Shown one piece after another: positions 9,586-17,447 of a stretch of DNA of 64,000 bases; positions within the stretch are counted from its first letter, which is position 1; every line of letters starts with the position of its first letter. This stretch comes from Neomesorhizobium albiziae (lineage in GTDB: Bacteria; Pseudomonadota; Alphaproteobacteria; Rhizobiales; Rhizobiaceae). Under the pieces are notes generated by a model. It was not told the DNA's origin. It saw only the letters and a program-made list of their open reading frames with translations, and searched no databases. The DNA lies in assembly GCF_900114255.1 (NCBI RefSeq), contig NZ_FOSL01000003.1:317501-381500 (forward strand), in the 5' to 3' direction. A program made the translations under genes and the position numbers.

Positions 9586-10128
9586 ATGTTGGCCAGTGCG
9601 GCATGTCAATTGACGACCAAGGACTATACGATTCTCGAAGCGATTCTTACGCGGCAGGACAGCCGGGACGATCCGGTCCTGCCGATCCTCAAGCGCAAAC
9701 TGTCTTCCGCAAGGGTGGTTTTTCGCGAAACCGTCCACCCCGACGTGGTGACCCTCAACAGCCGCGTCGCATTCCGCGTTGACGATAGTCCATCGATCAC
9801 GCGTATTGTCGTGCAGGGCGAGCCTCGCGGAATGGTCGGCATGACGCTGCCGATCACGGTGCCGCGAGGGCTGACCTTGCTCGGCATGGCGAAGGGCGAT
9901 ACTGCGTTGGTGATGCGACCAGACGGTTCCCACGAAACGATCCTAGTGGAAGACGTGCTCTTCCAGCCGGAGGCTGCGAAATGGCCCCACGCGCGAAGCG
10001 CGCGGGCCGCCCACACTGGCGCGCCATTTCTCAGGCTGGTCCATTCGACGGATACGCCTGTGCCATCCGCAACCATTGCCACCGGCATTCCGGCGGGCGA
10101 TGACGACCCCGGCCCGACCGCGGCCTGA
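9586..10128 (+). CDS. Divergent Rnk/GreA-C-like paralogue
   Basis: The 180-residue protein resembles the preceding Rnk along its length: [17 protein letters not shown] in the N-terminal helices, then [20 protein letters not shown] and [21 protein letters not shown] aligning with the GreA-C-like strands. The last 45 residues (after [16 protein letters not shown]) are unrelated, Pro/Thr/Ala-rich and probably disordered. ATG 9586 follows GGAGG with a 6-base spacer, which decides the start over a longer reading. It is likely a tandem duplicate of rnk that has diverged; dadA begins 20 bases after it, so the two are probably cotranscribed. Confidence 0.7.
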   Translation: MLASAACQLTTKDYTILEAILTRQDSRDDPVLPILKRKLSSARVVFRETVHPDVVTLNSRVAFRVDDSPSITRIVVQGEPRGMVGMTLPITVPRGLTLLGMAKGDTALVMRPDGSHETILVEDVLFQPEAAKWPHARSARAAHTGAPFLRLVHSTDTPVPSATIATGIPAGDDDPGPTAA

Positions 10129-10148
10129 ACGACCGGAGAATTGGCTCT

Positions 10149-11402
10149 ATGAAGATACTTATCCTCGGCGGTGGCGTGATCGGCACCACGACGGCGCATT
10201 ATCTCGCCGAGGCGGGTCATGAGGTGGAGGTGGTCGACCGGCAACCGGGCGTCGCGCTGGAGACGAGCTTCGCCAACGCCGGAGAAGTATCGCCCGGCTA
10301 TTCGTCGCCGTGGGCCGGGCCCGGCGTTCCGATCAAGGCGGTCAAATGGTTGCTGATGAAGCATGGTCCTCTGGTCATCAGGCCGCTCCTCGACCCCGCG
10401 ATGTGGTCCTGGGTGTCGAGGATGCTCGTCAACTGCACCTCGGCCCGCTACGCCGTGAACAAGGCGCGCATGGTGCCGATCGCGGAATACAGCCGCGATA
10501 TGCTGAAGGCGCTGCGCGCCTCCACCGGCATCGCCTACGACGAACGCAGCCAGGGCACGCTGCAGCTTTTTCGTACCCAGAAGCAGGTGGACGGCACCGC
10601 CGGCGACATCGAGGTGCTGAAACAGTTCAACGTGCCTTATGAGGTGCTCGACCCTGCTGGCTGCATCGCGGCGGAACCGGCGCTGGCCGCGGTGCGCGAA
10701 AAGTTCAAGGGTGGCCTGCGGCTGCCCGGCGACGAAACCGGCGACTGCCAGATGTTCACTACCAAGCTGGCCGAGCATTGCACGGCGCGCGGCGTAAAAT
10801 TCCGCTTCGGCACATCGATCGAAAAGATCGTCGCCAGCGGCGGCGCCGTCACCGGCGTCGTCACTAGCGCGGGCCTGTTGACGGCGGACGCCTACGTCGT
10901 CGCGCTCGGTTCCTATTCGCCGGTGCTGCTGAAGCCGCTCGGCCTTGGCGTTCCGGTCTATCCGATCAAGGGTTACTCGATCACCGTGCCCATCACCGAC
11001 GCGGGCGGAGCACCGGAATCGACGGTCATGGACGAGACCTACAAAGTGGCGATCACCCGGCTCGGCAACCGCATCCGCGTCGGCGGCACCGCTGAAATCT
11101 CTGGCTATGATATGAAGCTGCGCGAGGCGCGTCGCGACACGCTGATGCATTCGGTAGGCGATCTTTTCCCCGGCGGCGGCGACCTCTCGAAGGCGAGCTT
11201 CTGGTGCGGACTCAGGCCGATGACGCCGGACGGCCCGCCCATCGTCGGACAGGCGGGGCCGAAAAACCTCTACCTGAACACCGGCCATGGCACACTGGGC
11301 TGGACCATGGCCTGCGGTTCGGGCCGTGTGCTGGCCGACGTCATCTCCGCCAGAAAACCCGAGATCGATGTCAGCCAGCTAGGCCTGCAACGCTACGCGT
11401 GA
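10149..11402 (+). CDS. dadA: D-amino acid dehydrogenase small subunit (DadA family)
   Basis: DadA oxidises D-amino acids, mainly D-alanine, to 2-oxo acids and ammonia at the inner face of the membrane, passing electrons to the quinone pool. The 417-residue protein starts with the FAD dinucleotide fold [20 protein letters not shown] and carries the DadA blocks [26 protein letters not shown] and [14 protein letters not shown], then [15 protein letters not shown]. Length is normal. With alr upstream it would degrade L-alanine via D-alanine. It shares a strand with the Rnk-like pair and is probably in the same transcript. Confidence 0.93.
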   Translation: MKILILGGGVIGTTTAHYLAEAGHEVEVVDRQPGVALETSFANAGEVSPGYSSPWAGPGVPIKAVKWLLMKHGPLVIRPLLDPAMWSWVSRMLVNCTSARYAVNKARMVPIAEYSRDMLKALRASTGIAYDERSQGTLQLFRTQKQVDGTAGDIEVLKQFNVPYEVLDPAGCIAAEPALAAVREKFKGGLRLPGDETGDCQMFTTKLAEHCTARGVKFRFGTSIEKIVASGGAVTGVVTSAGLLTADAYVVALGSYSPVLLKPLGLGVPVYPIKGYSITVPITDAGGAPESTVMDETYKVAITRLGNRIRVGGTAEISGYDMKLREARRDTLMHSVGDLFPGGGDLSKASFWCGLRPMTPDGPPIVGQAGPKNLYLNTGHGTLGWTMACGSGRVLADVISARKPEIDVSQLGLQRYA

Positions 11403-11408
11403 GGACGG

Positions 11409-11798
11409 TTATTTCAACGAACGGGGATGGTCCTCCGATTGGTACATCGAGATCGTATGGCCGTCCGGATCGGCAATATCGGCCGACCATCCCCCGGGGG
11501 CATGGCTGACCGGGGTGACGATCGTTGTGCCTTTGCTCGCCAGCGCCGTCACCACATTGTCGATGCCTCCGTCCGGGAGATCGAAGACGATGACCGGCGA
11601 ATTGCCGGGCCGCGAATCCTGCTGGAAGAAGATCAGTTCAACGCCGTTGGCCGTGCGGGCCATCAGCCAGGTATGGCCGTCGCCGTCATCCTCCATGCGC
11701 TCGACATCGAGGCCAAGGACGTCGCGATAGAACATCTCGGTCCTTGCTATGTCAGAGACGTAGTAGCAGACGGTGCCGAGCTTTGATTTGCCGAACAT
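11409..11798 (-). CDS. VOC (glyoxalase/bleomycin-resistance) superfamily protein
   Basis: The 129-residue protein shows the paired beta-alpha-beta-beta-beta modules of the vicinal-oxygen-chelate fold: GTVCYYVSDIARTEMFYRDVLGLDV at the start, NGVELIFFQQ mid-way, and SADIADPDGHTISMYQ at the end. The function could be a dioxygenase, isomerase or binding protein; no specific class is evident. AGGAG lies 6 bases before the ATG, inside the end of the upstream sigma-like gene, whose stop is only 3 bases away. The two are therefore translationally linked. Confidence 0.85.
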   Translation of the reverse strand: MFGKSKLGTVCYYVSDIARTEMFYRDVLGLDVERMEDDGDGHTWLMARTANGVELIFFQQDSRPGNSPVIVFDLPDGGIDNVVTALASKGTTIVTPVSHAPGGWSADIADPDGHTISMYQSEDHPRSLK

Positions 11799-11801
11799 TT
11801 T

Positions 11802-12434
11802 TCACTCCTGATGGTTGGACATACGCTTCCCTGTTGCCGGCGTGACGCATTTTGTGAGGCTGCCGATCACAAAAAGATGTCCGTCAGGATCGTGACTGGC
11901 CAGCAGGATCCCTTCACTGCGCGCCAAGCCGAGCAATGACCGCCGGATGCAGCCGAAATTCAGTTTGCCCGAGAGGCCGGTCATGTCCTCGATGCGGCCA
12001 TTGCCTGCGTCGCGCCAGCGCCTTCTGATCTCGGCAAAGCGTTGCCGCAACGCCGGATCCGACAGGCGCTGCAGCCAGGCGATTTCCTGCCGCGTATGGC
12101 CGGTCAGCACCAGCAGCGCCGTGGTACGCAGCGCCGGCGGCAATGCGGCCAAAAAGCTCCTGGGAAGTTCGTCGCGGTCGCCCGGCACCGGCTGGATCAC
12201 CCCGGCCCAACGGTCGTCCCGTTTCTTGCGCCGGATCGCCGTCCGGGCATCGAAGGCGGCGCGCCGCCTCAGCGCACCGCGCAGCCAACGGCGGTTTTCG
12301 GGAGAGGAAAGATCGCTTCGCCCCGCTTCCACCGCTGACAGGAGAATGGTCTGCAGGAGATCTTCAGCCTCGTCCGCGCGACGCGTGACGCGCCGGGCCT
12401 GACGCAGCAATTCGACATAGGGACGCGAGAGCAA
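11802..12434 (-). CDS. ECF-type sigma-70 family factor (divergent)
   Basis: Residues about 2-45 (RPYVELLRQARRVTRRADEAEDLLQTILLSA) resemble sigma region 2. FLAALPPALRTTALLVLTGHTRQEIAWLQ to LRQRFAEIRRRW resembles region 4. About 50 further C-terminal residues (from RIEDMTGLSGKLNFGCIR, including ASHDPDGHLFVIG) are not a known sigma tail. TTG at 12434, 6 bases after GAGGA, was chosen; an ATG at 12515 in the same frame lacks a ribosome site. No anti-sigma gene is adjacent. The partner gene is the VOC protein downstream, with LysR upstream on the same strand. Confidence 0.65.
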   Translation of the reverse strand: MLSRPYVELLRQARRVTRRADEAEDLLQTILLSAVEAGRSDLSSPENRRWLRGALRRRAAFDARTAIRRKKRDDRWAGVIQPVPGDRDELPRSFLAALPPALRTTALLVLTGHTRQEIAWLQRLSDPALRQRFAEIRRRWRDAGNGRIEDMTGLSGKLNFGCIRRSLLGLARSEGILLASHDPDGHLFVIGSLTKCVTPATGKRMSNHQE

Positions 12435-12518
12435 GCGAGATCCTCGGCTGGGCGATTGACGGACGATAAACGAGGCACACCGGTTGCAAAAGCGCGGCAC
12501 AACCGTCTGGTGCATGCT

Positions 12519-13400
12519 TCAGGCAAACAGCGCACGCTCCTTTTCCACGGCCTTGGCGATGAAGCCGGCCACCGTCTGGATGCGGCGAAGCGGACGGACG
12601 GATTCGTGATAGACGAGCCAGTAGGCGCGGCGGATCGGGCGCGCCGCCGGCACGGCCACAAGTTCGGGGATGGCGCGCGCGATGAAAGCGTGAAGGATGC
12701 CGATGCCGGCGCCCGAACGCACCGCCTCGACCTGTCCCAACGCCGACGAAATGGAAAACCCGGCATGCCAGTCCGGGCTGAAATCGGCGGCATAGTCGAG
12801 GGACGGGCTGATCACCAGATCGGGCACATAACCGACAAGCCGATGGCTTGAGAGTTCTTCCGGCGTTTGCGGCATTCCGTTCGCCTCGGCATAGCCGCGC
12901 GAGGCGTAGAGACCAAGCGCATAGTCGACCAGTTTCTGGGCGACCAGCCTCCCTTCCGAGGGGCGCTCGGTGGTGATCGCAATATCCGCCTCGCGCCGTG
13001 ACAGCGAAAACGAACGCGGCACCGGCACGAGCTGGATCGACAGATCGGAATAGAGTGCGGTAAGCGCGCCGAGCCGCGGCGCCAGGTAGGCAACGCCGAA
13101 CCCGTCGGGCGCGCCAATACGGACCGTTCCGGAAACGTCGTCGCCATCGCCCGACACTTCGGCGCGCGCCGCGATCATGTCGGATTCCATGCGCTCCGCG
13201 ATGCCAAGGAAACGCTCTCCCGCCGGCGTCAGTTCGCTGCCCGTGGTAAGCCGGCGAAACAGCTTTGTGTTAAGCGCCCCCTCCAGCGTCGCGACGCGGC
13301 GCGAGACGGTGGCATGGTTGAGATCGAGCCGTTTGGCCGCGCCGAGTATCTGCCCGGCTCGCGCCACCGCCAGAAAAATACGGACATCGTCCCAGTTCAT
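12519..13400 (-). CDS. LysR-family transcriptional regulator
   Basis: The 293-residue protein has an N-terminal winged helix-turn-helix (MNWDDVRIFLAVARAGQILGAAKRLDLNHATVSRRVATLE, about 1-40) and a LysR-type effector-binding domain. It belongs to the group with the MNWDD start and the GRL-ALGLYASRGYAE pattern common in alphaproteobacteria. ATG at 13400 was chosen over a reading 51 residues longer with no homology. It is divergent from mmsA across a 173-base gap, the usual arrangement for a LysR regulator and its target. Control of mmsA is therefore likely, though inferred. Confidence 0.9.
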   Translation of the reverse strand: MNWDDVRIFLAVARAGQILGAAKRLDLNHATVSRRVATLEGALNTKLFRRLTTGSELTPAGERFLGIAERMESDMIAARAEVSGDGDDVSGTVRIGAPDGFGVAYLAPRLGALTALYSDLSIQLVPVPRSFSLSRREADIAITTERPSEGRLVAQKLVDYALGLYASRGYAEANGMPQTPEELSSHRLVGYVPDLVISPSLDYAADFSPDWHAGFSISSALGQVEAVRSGAGIGILHAFIARAIPELVAVPAARPIRRAYWLVYHESVRPLRRIQTVAGFIAKAVEKERALFA

Positions 13401-13573
13401 CGGCGAAACCCGTCGATATAGCAGAAAACGCCATTGTTCCCCACTATGCATAAAATGAAACTCGCTGATAGCCCGCACATTAATTTCCGCACAACGGATG
13501 CTGTTCCCCTCGCGTTGCCATTTCCCTGCGGAAGCAGGACAATGCAGCATCAAACAAATTCAGGGAGAGAACG

Positions 13574-15070
13574 ATGGTCGAGTACGGTCATTTCATCGGC
13601 GGCAAAAGGGTCGCCGGCACCAGCGGGCGCAAGCAGGACGTGATGCAGCCAATGGACGGCTCGGTGCGCGGCACCGTCGCCCTGGCCTCCGCGAACGAAC
13701 TCGCCGCCGCGGTGGAGAATGCAAAGGCTGCGCAGGTGGCCTGGGCGGCGACCAATCCGCAGCGCCGCGTTCGCGTGCTGATGAAGTTCCTCGAACTGGC
13801 CAACCGCGAATACGATTCGCTCGCCGATATCCTGGCCCGTGAGCATGGCAAGACCATTGCCGACGCCAAGGGCGACATCCAGCGCGGCCTTGAAGTGGTG
13901 GAAGTCTGCATCGGTGCTCCGCACATGATGAAGGGCGAATTCACCGACGGCGCCGGCCCGGGCATCGACGTCTACTCCATGCGCCAGCCGCTTGGCGTCG
14001 TCGCCGGCATCACCCCGTTCAATTTCCCGGCCATGATTCCGCTGTGGAAGATCGCCCCCGCCATCGCCTGCGGCAACGCCTTCATCCTGAAGCCCTCCGA
14101 GCGTGATCCGGGCGTGCCGTTGCGTATTGCCGAACTGTTCCTCGAGGCAGGCCTGCCCGCTGGAGTGCTCAACGTCGTCAACGGCGACAAGGAAGTGGTC
14201 GACGCGATCCTCGATCATCCCGATATCAAGGCCGTCGGCTTCGTTGGATCGACGCCGATCGCGCACTACATCTATTCGCGCGGCTGCGCGGCGGGCAAGC
14301 GCGTGCAGTGCTTCGGCGGCGCTAAGAACCATATGATCATCATGCCTGACGCGGATATGGACCAGACCGTCGACGCGCTTATCGGCGCCGGTTACGGCTC
14401 GGCCGGCGAGCGCTGCATGGCGATCTCGGTGGCCGTTCCGGTTGGCAACGACACCGCCAATCGCCTGATGGAAAAGCTGATCCCGCGCGTAGAAAGCCTG
14501 AAGGTCGGCCCCTCCACCGATTCCTCGGCCGACTTCGGCCCCGTGGTGACCGCCCAGGCGCTGGAGCGCATCAAGGGTTATGTCGATATCGGCGTCAAGG
14601 AAGGCGCCAAGCTCGTCGTCGACGGCCGCGGCTTCACGATGCAGGGCTATGAAAACGGCTACTACATGGGGGGCTGCCTGTTCGACGAGGTGACGCCAGA
14701 CATGCGCATCTACAAGGAAGAGATTTTCGGACCCGTGCTCTCTGTCGTGCGGGCGCCGAACTATGAAAACGCCATCAAGCTCGCCAACGACCACGAAATG
14801 GGCAACGGCGTCGCCATCTTCACCCGCGACGGCGATGCTGCGCGCGATTTCGCCAGCCGCGTACAGGTCGGCATGGTCGGCGTCAACGTGCCGATCCCGG
14901 TGCCGATCGCCTACTACACCTTCGGCGGCTGGAAAGCGTCGGGCTTCGGCGACCTCAACCAGCACGGCGCGGATGCCTTCCGCTTCTATACCAAGACGAA
15001 GACGGTCACCTCCCGTTGGCCGAGCGGCGTAAAGGACGGCGCGGAATTCGTCATCCCGACGATGAACTGA
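13574..15070 (+). CDS. mmsA: CoA-acylating methylmalonate-semialdehyde dehydrogenase
   Basis: The enzyme oxidises methylmalonate or malonate semialdehyde with NAD and CoA to propionyl- or acetyl-CoA, in valine, inositol and beta-alanine breakdown. The 498-residue protein has PFNFP (N149), the catalytic Cys in GERCMAIS (C281) and FGGAKNH in place of the usual LELGGK glutamate motif, the MMSDH hallmark. GGGAGAG precedes the ATG. The divergent LysR probably regulates it. A strong terminator follows, so it is monocistronic. Confidence 0.95.
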   Translation: MVEYGHFIGGKRVAGTSGRKQDVMQPMDGSVRGTVALASANELAAAVENAKAAQVAWAATNPQRRVRVLMKFLELANREYDSLADILAREHGKTIADAKGDIQRGLEVVEVCIGAPHMMKGEFTDGAGPGIDVYSMRQPLGVVAGITPFNFPAMIPLWKIAPAIACGNAFILKPSERDPGVPLRIAELFLEAGLPAGVLNVVNGDKEVVDAILDHPDIKAVGFVGSTPIAHYIYSRGCAAGKRVQCFGGAKNHMIIMPDADMDQTVDALIGAGYGSAGERCMAISVAVPVGNDTANRLMEKLIPRVESLKVGPSTDSSADFGPVVTAQALERIKGYVDIGVKEGAKLVVDGRGFTMQGYENGYYMGGCLFDEVTPDMRIYKEEIFGPVLSVVRAPNYENAIKLANDHEMGNGVAIFTRDGDAARDFASRVQVGMVGVNVPIPVPIAYYTFGGWKASGFGDLNQHGADAFRFYTKTKTVTSRWPSGVKDGAEFVIPTMN

Positions 15071-15095
15071 CCTCGAAAGAGCTTCTGAACAATCG

Positions 15096-15126
15096 AAAAC
15101 CCGGGCAATGCCCGGGTTTTGTTTTG
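15096..15126 (+). terminator. Rho-independent terminator after mmsA
   Basis: A perfect 11-bp stem (AAAACCCGGGC / GCCCGGGTTTT) with a 3-base loop is followed by GTTTTG, 26 bases after the mmsA stop. The rest of the gap up to 15388 shows no gene. Confidence 0.9.
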
Positions 15127-15388
15127 TGAACCGGACAACGATCGGTTTTCCGCCGGTGCCCATGCTGCCGACAAGTTCAGAGTCACAGCCATCTTCCCGG
15201 CTTGTTTTTTTGCCGGGCAGCACCACATCAAACTATAGCGGGAGCGTCATGAATTGCTCCCGAAGACAGACCGGAACAGGGAAGGAGCGACGCGATGAAG
15301 ACGTCGAAACCGGGCTGGATCGTTTCGGCGGATTGAGGTCCCCGTATACGCCTCTTTTGCCGGGACGCGATGGCAAAGGAGGTGCCCT

Positions 15389-15700
15389 ATGGCACGCAGG
15401 TTCTTATCCCACTGGATAAAATACGCGCTTGCGGCGGTACTGATGGCGACAAGCACTGCTGTCGCACAGGCCCAGCAAAATTGCGGCCCGCATGCCGATC
15501 TGATCGCTCATCTCCACGAGAAATATCAGGAGCTGCAGGTGGGTTATGGCACGGTCGGCACTATAGCGATGATGGAAGTCTATGCCTCCGCCGCGGGAAC
15601 GTGGACGATCATCGTCACTGACGTCGCCGGCAAGAGCTGCATCGTAGCAGCCGGCGAGGGATGGGAGACCACGACCGCTGCGACCTGGCCGGACGCGTAA
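15389..15700 (+). CDS. Small secreted protein of unknown function
   Basis: The 103-residue protein has a signal peptide (basic MARRFLSHWIKY, hydrophobic ALAAVLMATSTAVA, likely cleavage after AQA). The mature part of about 75 residues has two cysteines (QQNCGPH and KSCIVAAG) that could form one disulfide, and the segment IAHLHEKYQELQVGYG. Small periplasmic proteins of this form are frequent in rhizobia. GGAGG six bases before the ATG makes the start firm. The gene is alone between mmsA and the hydroxyproline cluster. No function can be given. Confidence 0.65.
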   Translation: MARRFLSHWIKYALAAVLMATSTAVAQAQQNCGPHADLIAHLHEKYQELQVGYGTVGTIAMMEVYASAAGTWTIIVTDVAGKSCIVAAGEGWETTTAATWPDA

Positions 15701-15755
15701 CCTTCCTTGCTTCGGCGCGGAACCGCCGTCCAATTCCACGGCCTGTAATTTCACG

Positions 15756-16415
15756 CTACCGCCGAACCGCGGCTTCGGCGTTGGCGCGCAACATGCCGAT
15801 CAGGCGACCGGCCGCCTCCCCCGCACCGTCTTCGTCGCCGTCTACGATGGCTTTGACCAGCGTGACATGATGCTCCGTCGACGCCGCCAGGCCGGAGTCG
15901 GCCTGGTAACGGAACCAGAACCGGCGGCTGTGCGTCTGCAAGGGGGCCGCCAGTCTAGCTGCGAACGGATTGTCCGAAGCAAATGCCAGCGCCTCATCGA
16001 GCGCCTTGTCGGCCTCGAGGAAGGCCACCACGTTGCCGGTGATGGCTGCCTTCTGCATCGCCATGCCGGCGTCATGGAACTGCTCGGCAGCGCCGCGCGT
16101 GACGAAGCGGGCGGCGGATCGGGCAAGGATGACCTCGACCCCCAGTCGCGCATCGAGCACGCGCAGCCAGTCGCCGGCATGCAGTGGCGCTACCGCGACG
16201 CCGGCGCGCGGACGCACCTCGAGCAGCCCCTCCCACGCCAGCCTCTGGATCGCCTCGCGCACCGGCGTTCGGCCGAGTTCCAGCCGGTCGATCAGCGCAC
16301 CCTCGGTGGTCACGCTTCCCGGCGCCAGCTCCAGTGTCACGATCAGGCGCTCCAGTGCCCTGTATGCCTTCACCGCCACCGGCTCGAAGGTTGCTGTCGC
16401 GATCTCTTCAGGCAA
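15756..16415 (-). CDS. GntR-family (FadR/FCD) regulator, probably of the hydroxyproline genes
   Basis: The 219-residue protein has an N-terminal winged helix (AYRALERLIVTLELAPGSV and RLELGRTPVREAIQRLAWEGLLEVRPRAGVAV) and a C-terminal all-helical FCD ligand domain (LDARLGVEVILARSAARFVT, HVTLVKAIVDGDEDGAG). The start is TTG at 16415, five bases after GGAGG; a longer in-frame ATG reading would run through the operator sequences and was rejected. It is divergent from the hydroxyproline catabolic operon, and two near-identical AT-rich sites lie between them, fitting autoregulation plus control of that operon. Confidence 0.88.
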   Translation of the reverse strand: MPEEIATATFEPVAVKAYRALERLIVTLELAPGSVTTEGALIDRLELGRTPVREAIQRLAWEGLLEVRPRAGVAVAPLHAGDWLRVLDARLGVEVILARSAARFVTRGAAEQFHDAGMAMQKAAITGNVVAFLEADKALDEALAFASDNPFAARLAAPLQTHSRRFWFRYQADSGLAASTEHHVTLVKAIVDGDEDGAGEAAGRLIGMLRANAEAAVRR

Positions 16416-16430
16416 GTTCGCCTCCTGGTT

Positions 16431-16505
16431 GATATATTTTTGATATATCACAACGCCATTTCGGTTGACAGCCAGCATTGCCCGTAATATATCATTGATA
16501 TATCA
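16431..16505. promoter_or_regulatory. Divergent promoter with paired GntR operators
   Basis: Two 20-base sites, 16431-16450 and 16486-16505, match at 17 of 20 positions. Both end in the perfect palindrome TGATATATCA, and their spacing is 55 bases. A plus-strand promoter is visible: TTGACA at 16465-16470, 17 bases, then TATATC at 16488-16493, so the second site covers the -10 region and transcription start. The first site lies just upstream of the GntR ribosome site. Binding by the adjacent GntR is inferred. Confidence 0.75.
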
Positions 16506-16518
16506 GATGGAGAGAGCC

Positions 16519-17412
16519 ATGTGGAGCGGAGTTTTTCCGGCCGTCACGACAAAATTCACCGAGGATGACCGCCTCGACCACGCCGAAATGGAGCGCTGCT
16601 TCGGCTTGCAGATAGATGCCGGCTGCGATGGCATCATCGTTGCCGGTTCGCTCGGTGAAGGGCCGATGCTGTCGCATGACGAGAAGATCGATGTGCTGAA
16701 GACGGCGCAGAAAGTAGCCGGCAAGAAGCCCGTGCTTCTGACCGTCAACGAACCCGGCACCCGCGAAGCCGCAGCGATCGCCAAACGCGCTGCAAAGGAA
16801 GGCGCCAGCGGCCTGATGGTGGTGCCAAGCCCGATCTACCACACCAATCCGCAGGAGACCGTGGCTGCCCTTACCGCCGTTGCGCAAGCAGGCGACCTGC
16901 CGGTGATGATCTACTCCAATCGCCTCGCTTATCGCGTCGACGTTACCTGCGACGACATGGAAAAGCTCGCCGCCGACACGCGCTTCGTCGCCATCAAGGA
17001 ATCCTCGGACGACATCCGCCGCTCGACCGAGATCATCAATCGGTTCGGCGACCGCTTCGACCTGTTCACTGGCGTCGACAACCTCGCCTTCGAGGCGCTG
17101 TCGGTTGGCGCCATCGGTTGGGTCGCGGGCCTCGTCGTCGCCTTCCCGCGCGAGACGGTGGCGATCTACCAGCTGATGAAGCAGGGCCGCCGCGAGGAGG
17201 CGCTGGCGATCTATCGCTGGTTCCGGCCGCTTCTCGACCTCGATGTATCGACCTACCTGGTTCAGAACATCAAGCTGGCGGAAGTGCACGCCATCGGCAC
17301 CAACGATCGGGTGCGCATGCCGCGCCAGCCACTGTCGGGCGAGCGCCGGGCGACGGTGGAAAAAATCGTCAAGGACGCGCTTGCGGTGCGCCCGACCCTG
17401 CCGTCATTCTGA
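16519..17412 (+). CDS. Dihydrodipicolinate-synthase-family deaminase, probably for pyrroline-4-hydroxy-2-carboxylate
   Basis: The 297-residue (beta/alpha)8-barrel has the family's Schiff-base lysine in VAIKESSDD (K160), the tyrosine of the active-site relay in IYSNRLAY (Y132) and GSLGEGPMLSHDEK. Context with a hydroxyproline epimerase and a D-hydroxyproline dehydrogenase points to delta-1-pyrroline-4-hydroxy-2-carboxylate deaminase, yielding 2-oxoglutarate semialdehyde, rather than lysine synthesis. ATG 16519 follows GGAGAG; an ATG 12 bases upstream lacks a ribosome site. It is the first gene of the operon. Confidence 0.85.
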   Translation: MWSGVFPAVTTKFTEDDRLDHAEMERCFGLQIDAGCDGIIVAGSLGEGPMLSHDEKIDVLKTAQKVAGKKPVLLTVNEPGTREAAAIAKRAAKEGASGLMVVPSPIYHTNPQETVAALTAVAQAGDLPVMIYSNRLAYRVDVTCDDMEKLAADTRFVAIKESSDDIRRSTEIINRFGDRFDLFTGVDNLAFEALSVGAIGWVAGLVVAFPRETVAIYQLMKQGRREEALAIYRWFRPLLDLDVSTYLVQNIKLAEVHAIGTNDRVRMPRQPLSGERRATVEKIVKDALAVRPTLPSF

Positions 17413-17447
17413 CCCGCAAGATAAACATCAGCGAAAAGCCAGCGCCC

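Noticed and set aside
15096-15388. Possible short gene between mmsA and the small secreted protein
   Set aside because: Frames here begin inside the mmsA terminator, lack ribosome sites and have no signal of selection.
16519-17412. Annotating the DHDPS-family gene as lysine-pathway dapA
   Set aside because: The gene sits in a hydroxyproline operon with its own GntR and the active-site Tyr lies in IYSNRLAY rather than the usual YN(V/I)P of DapA.
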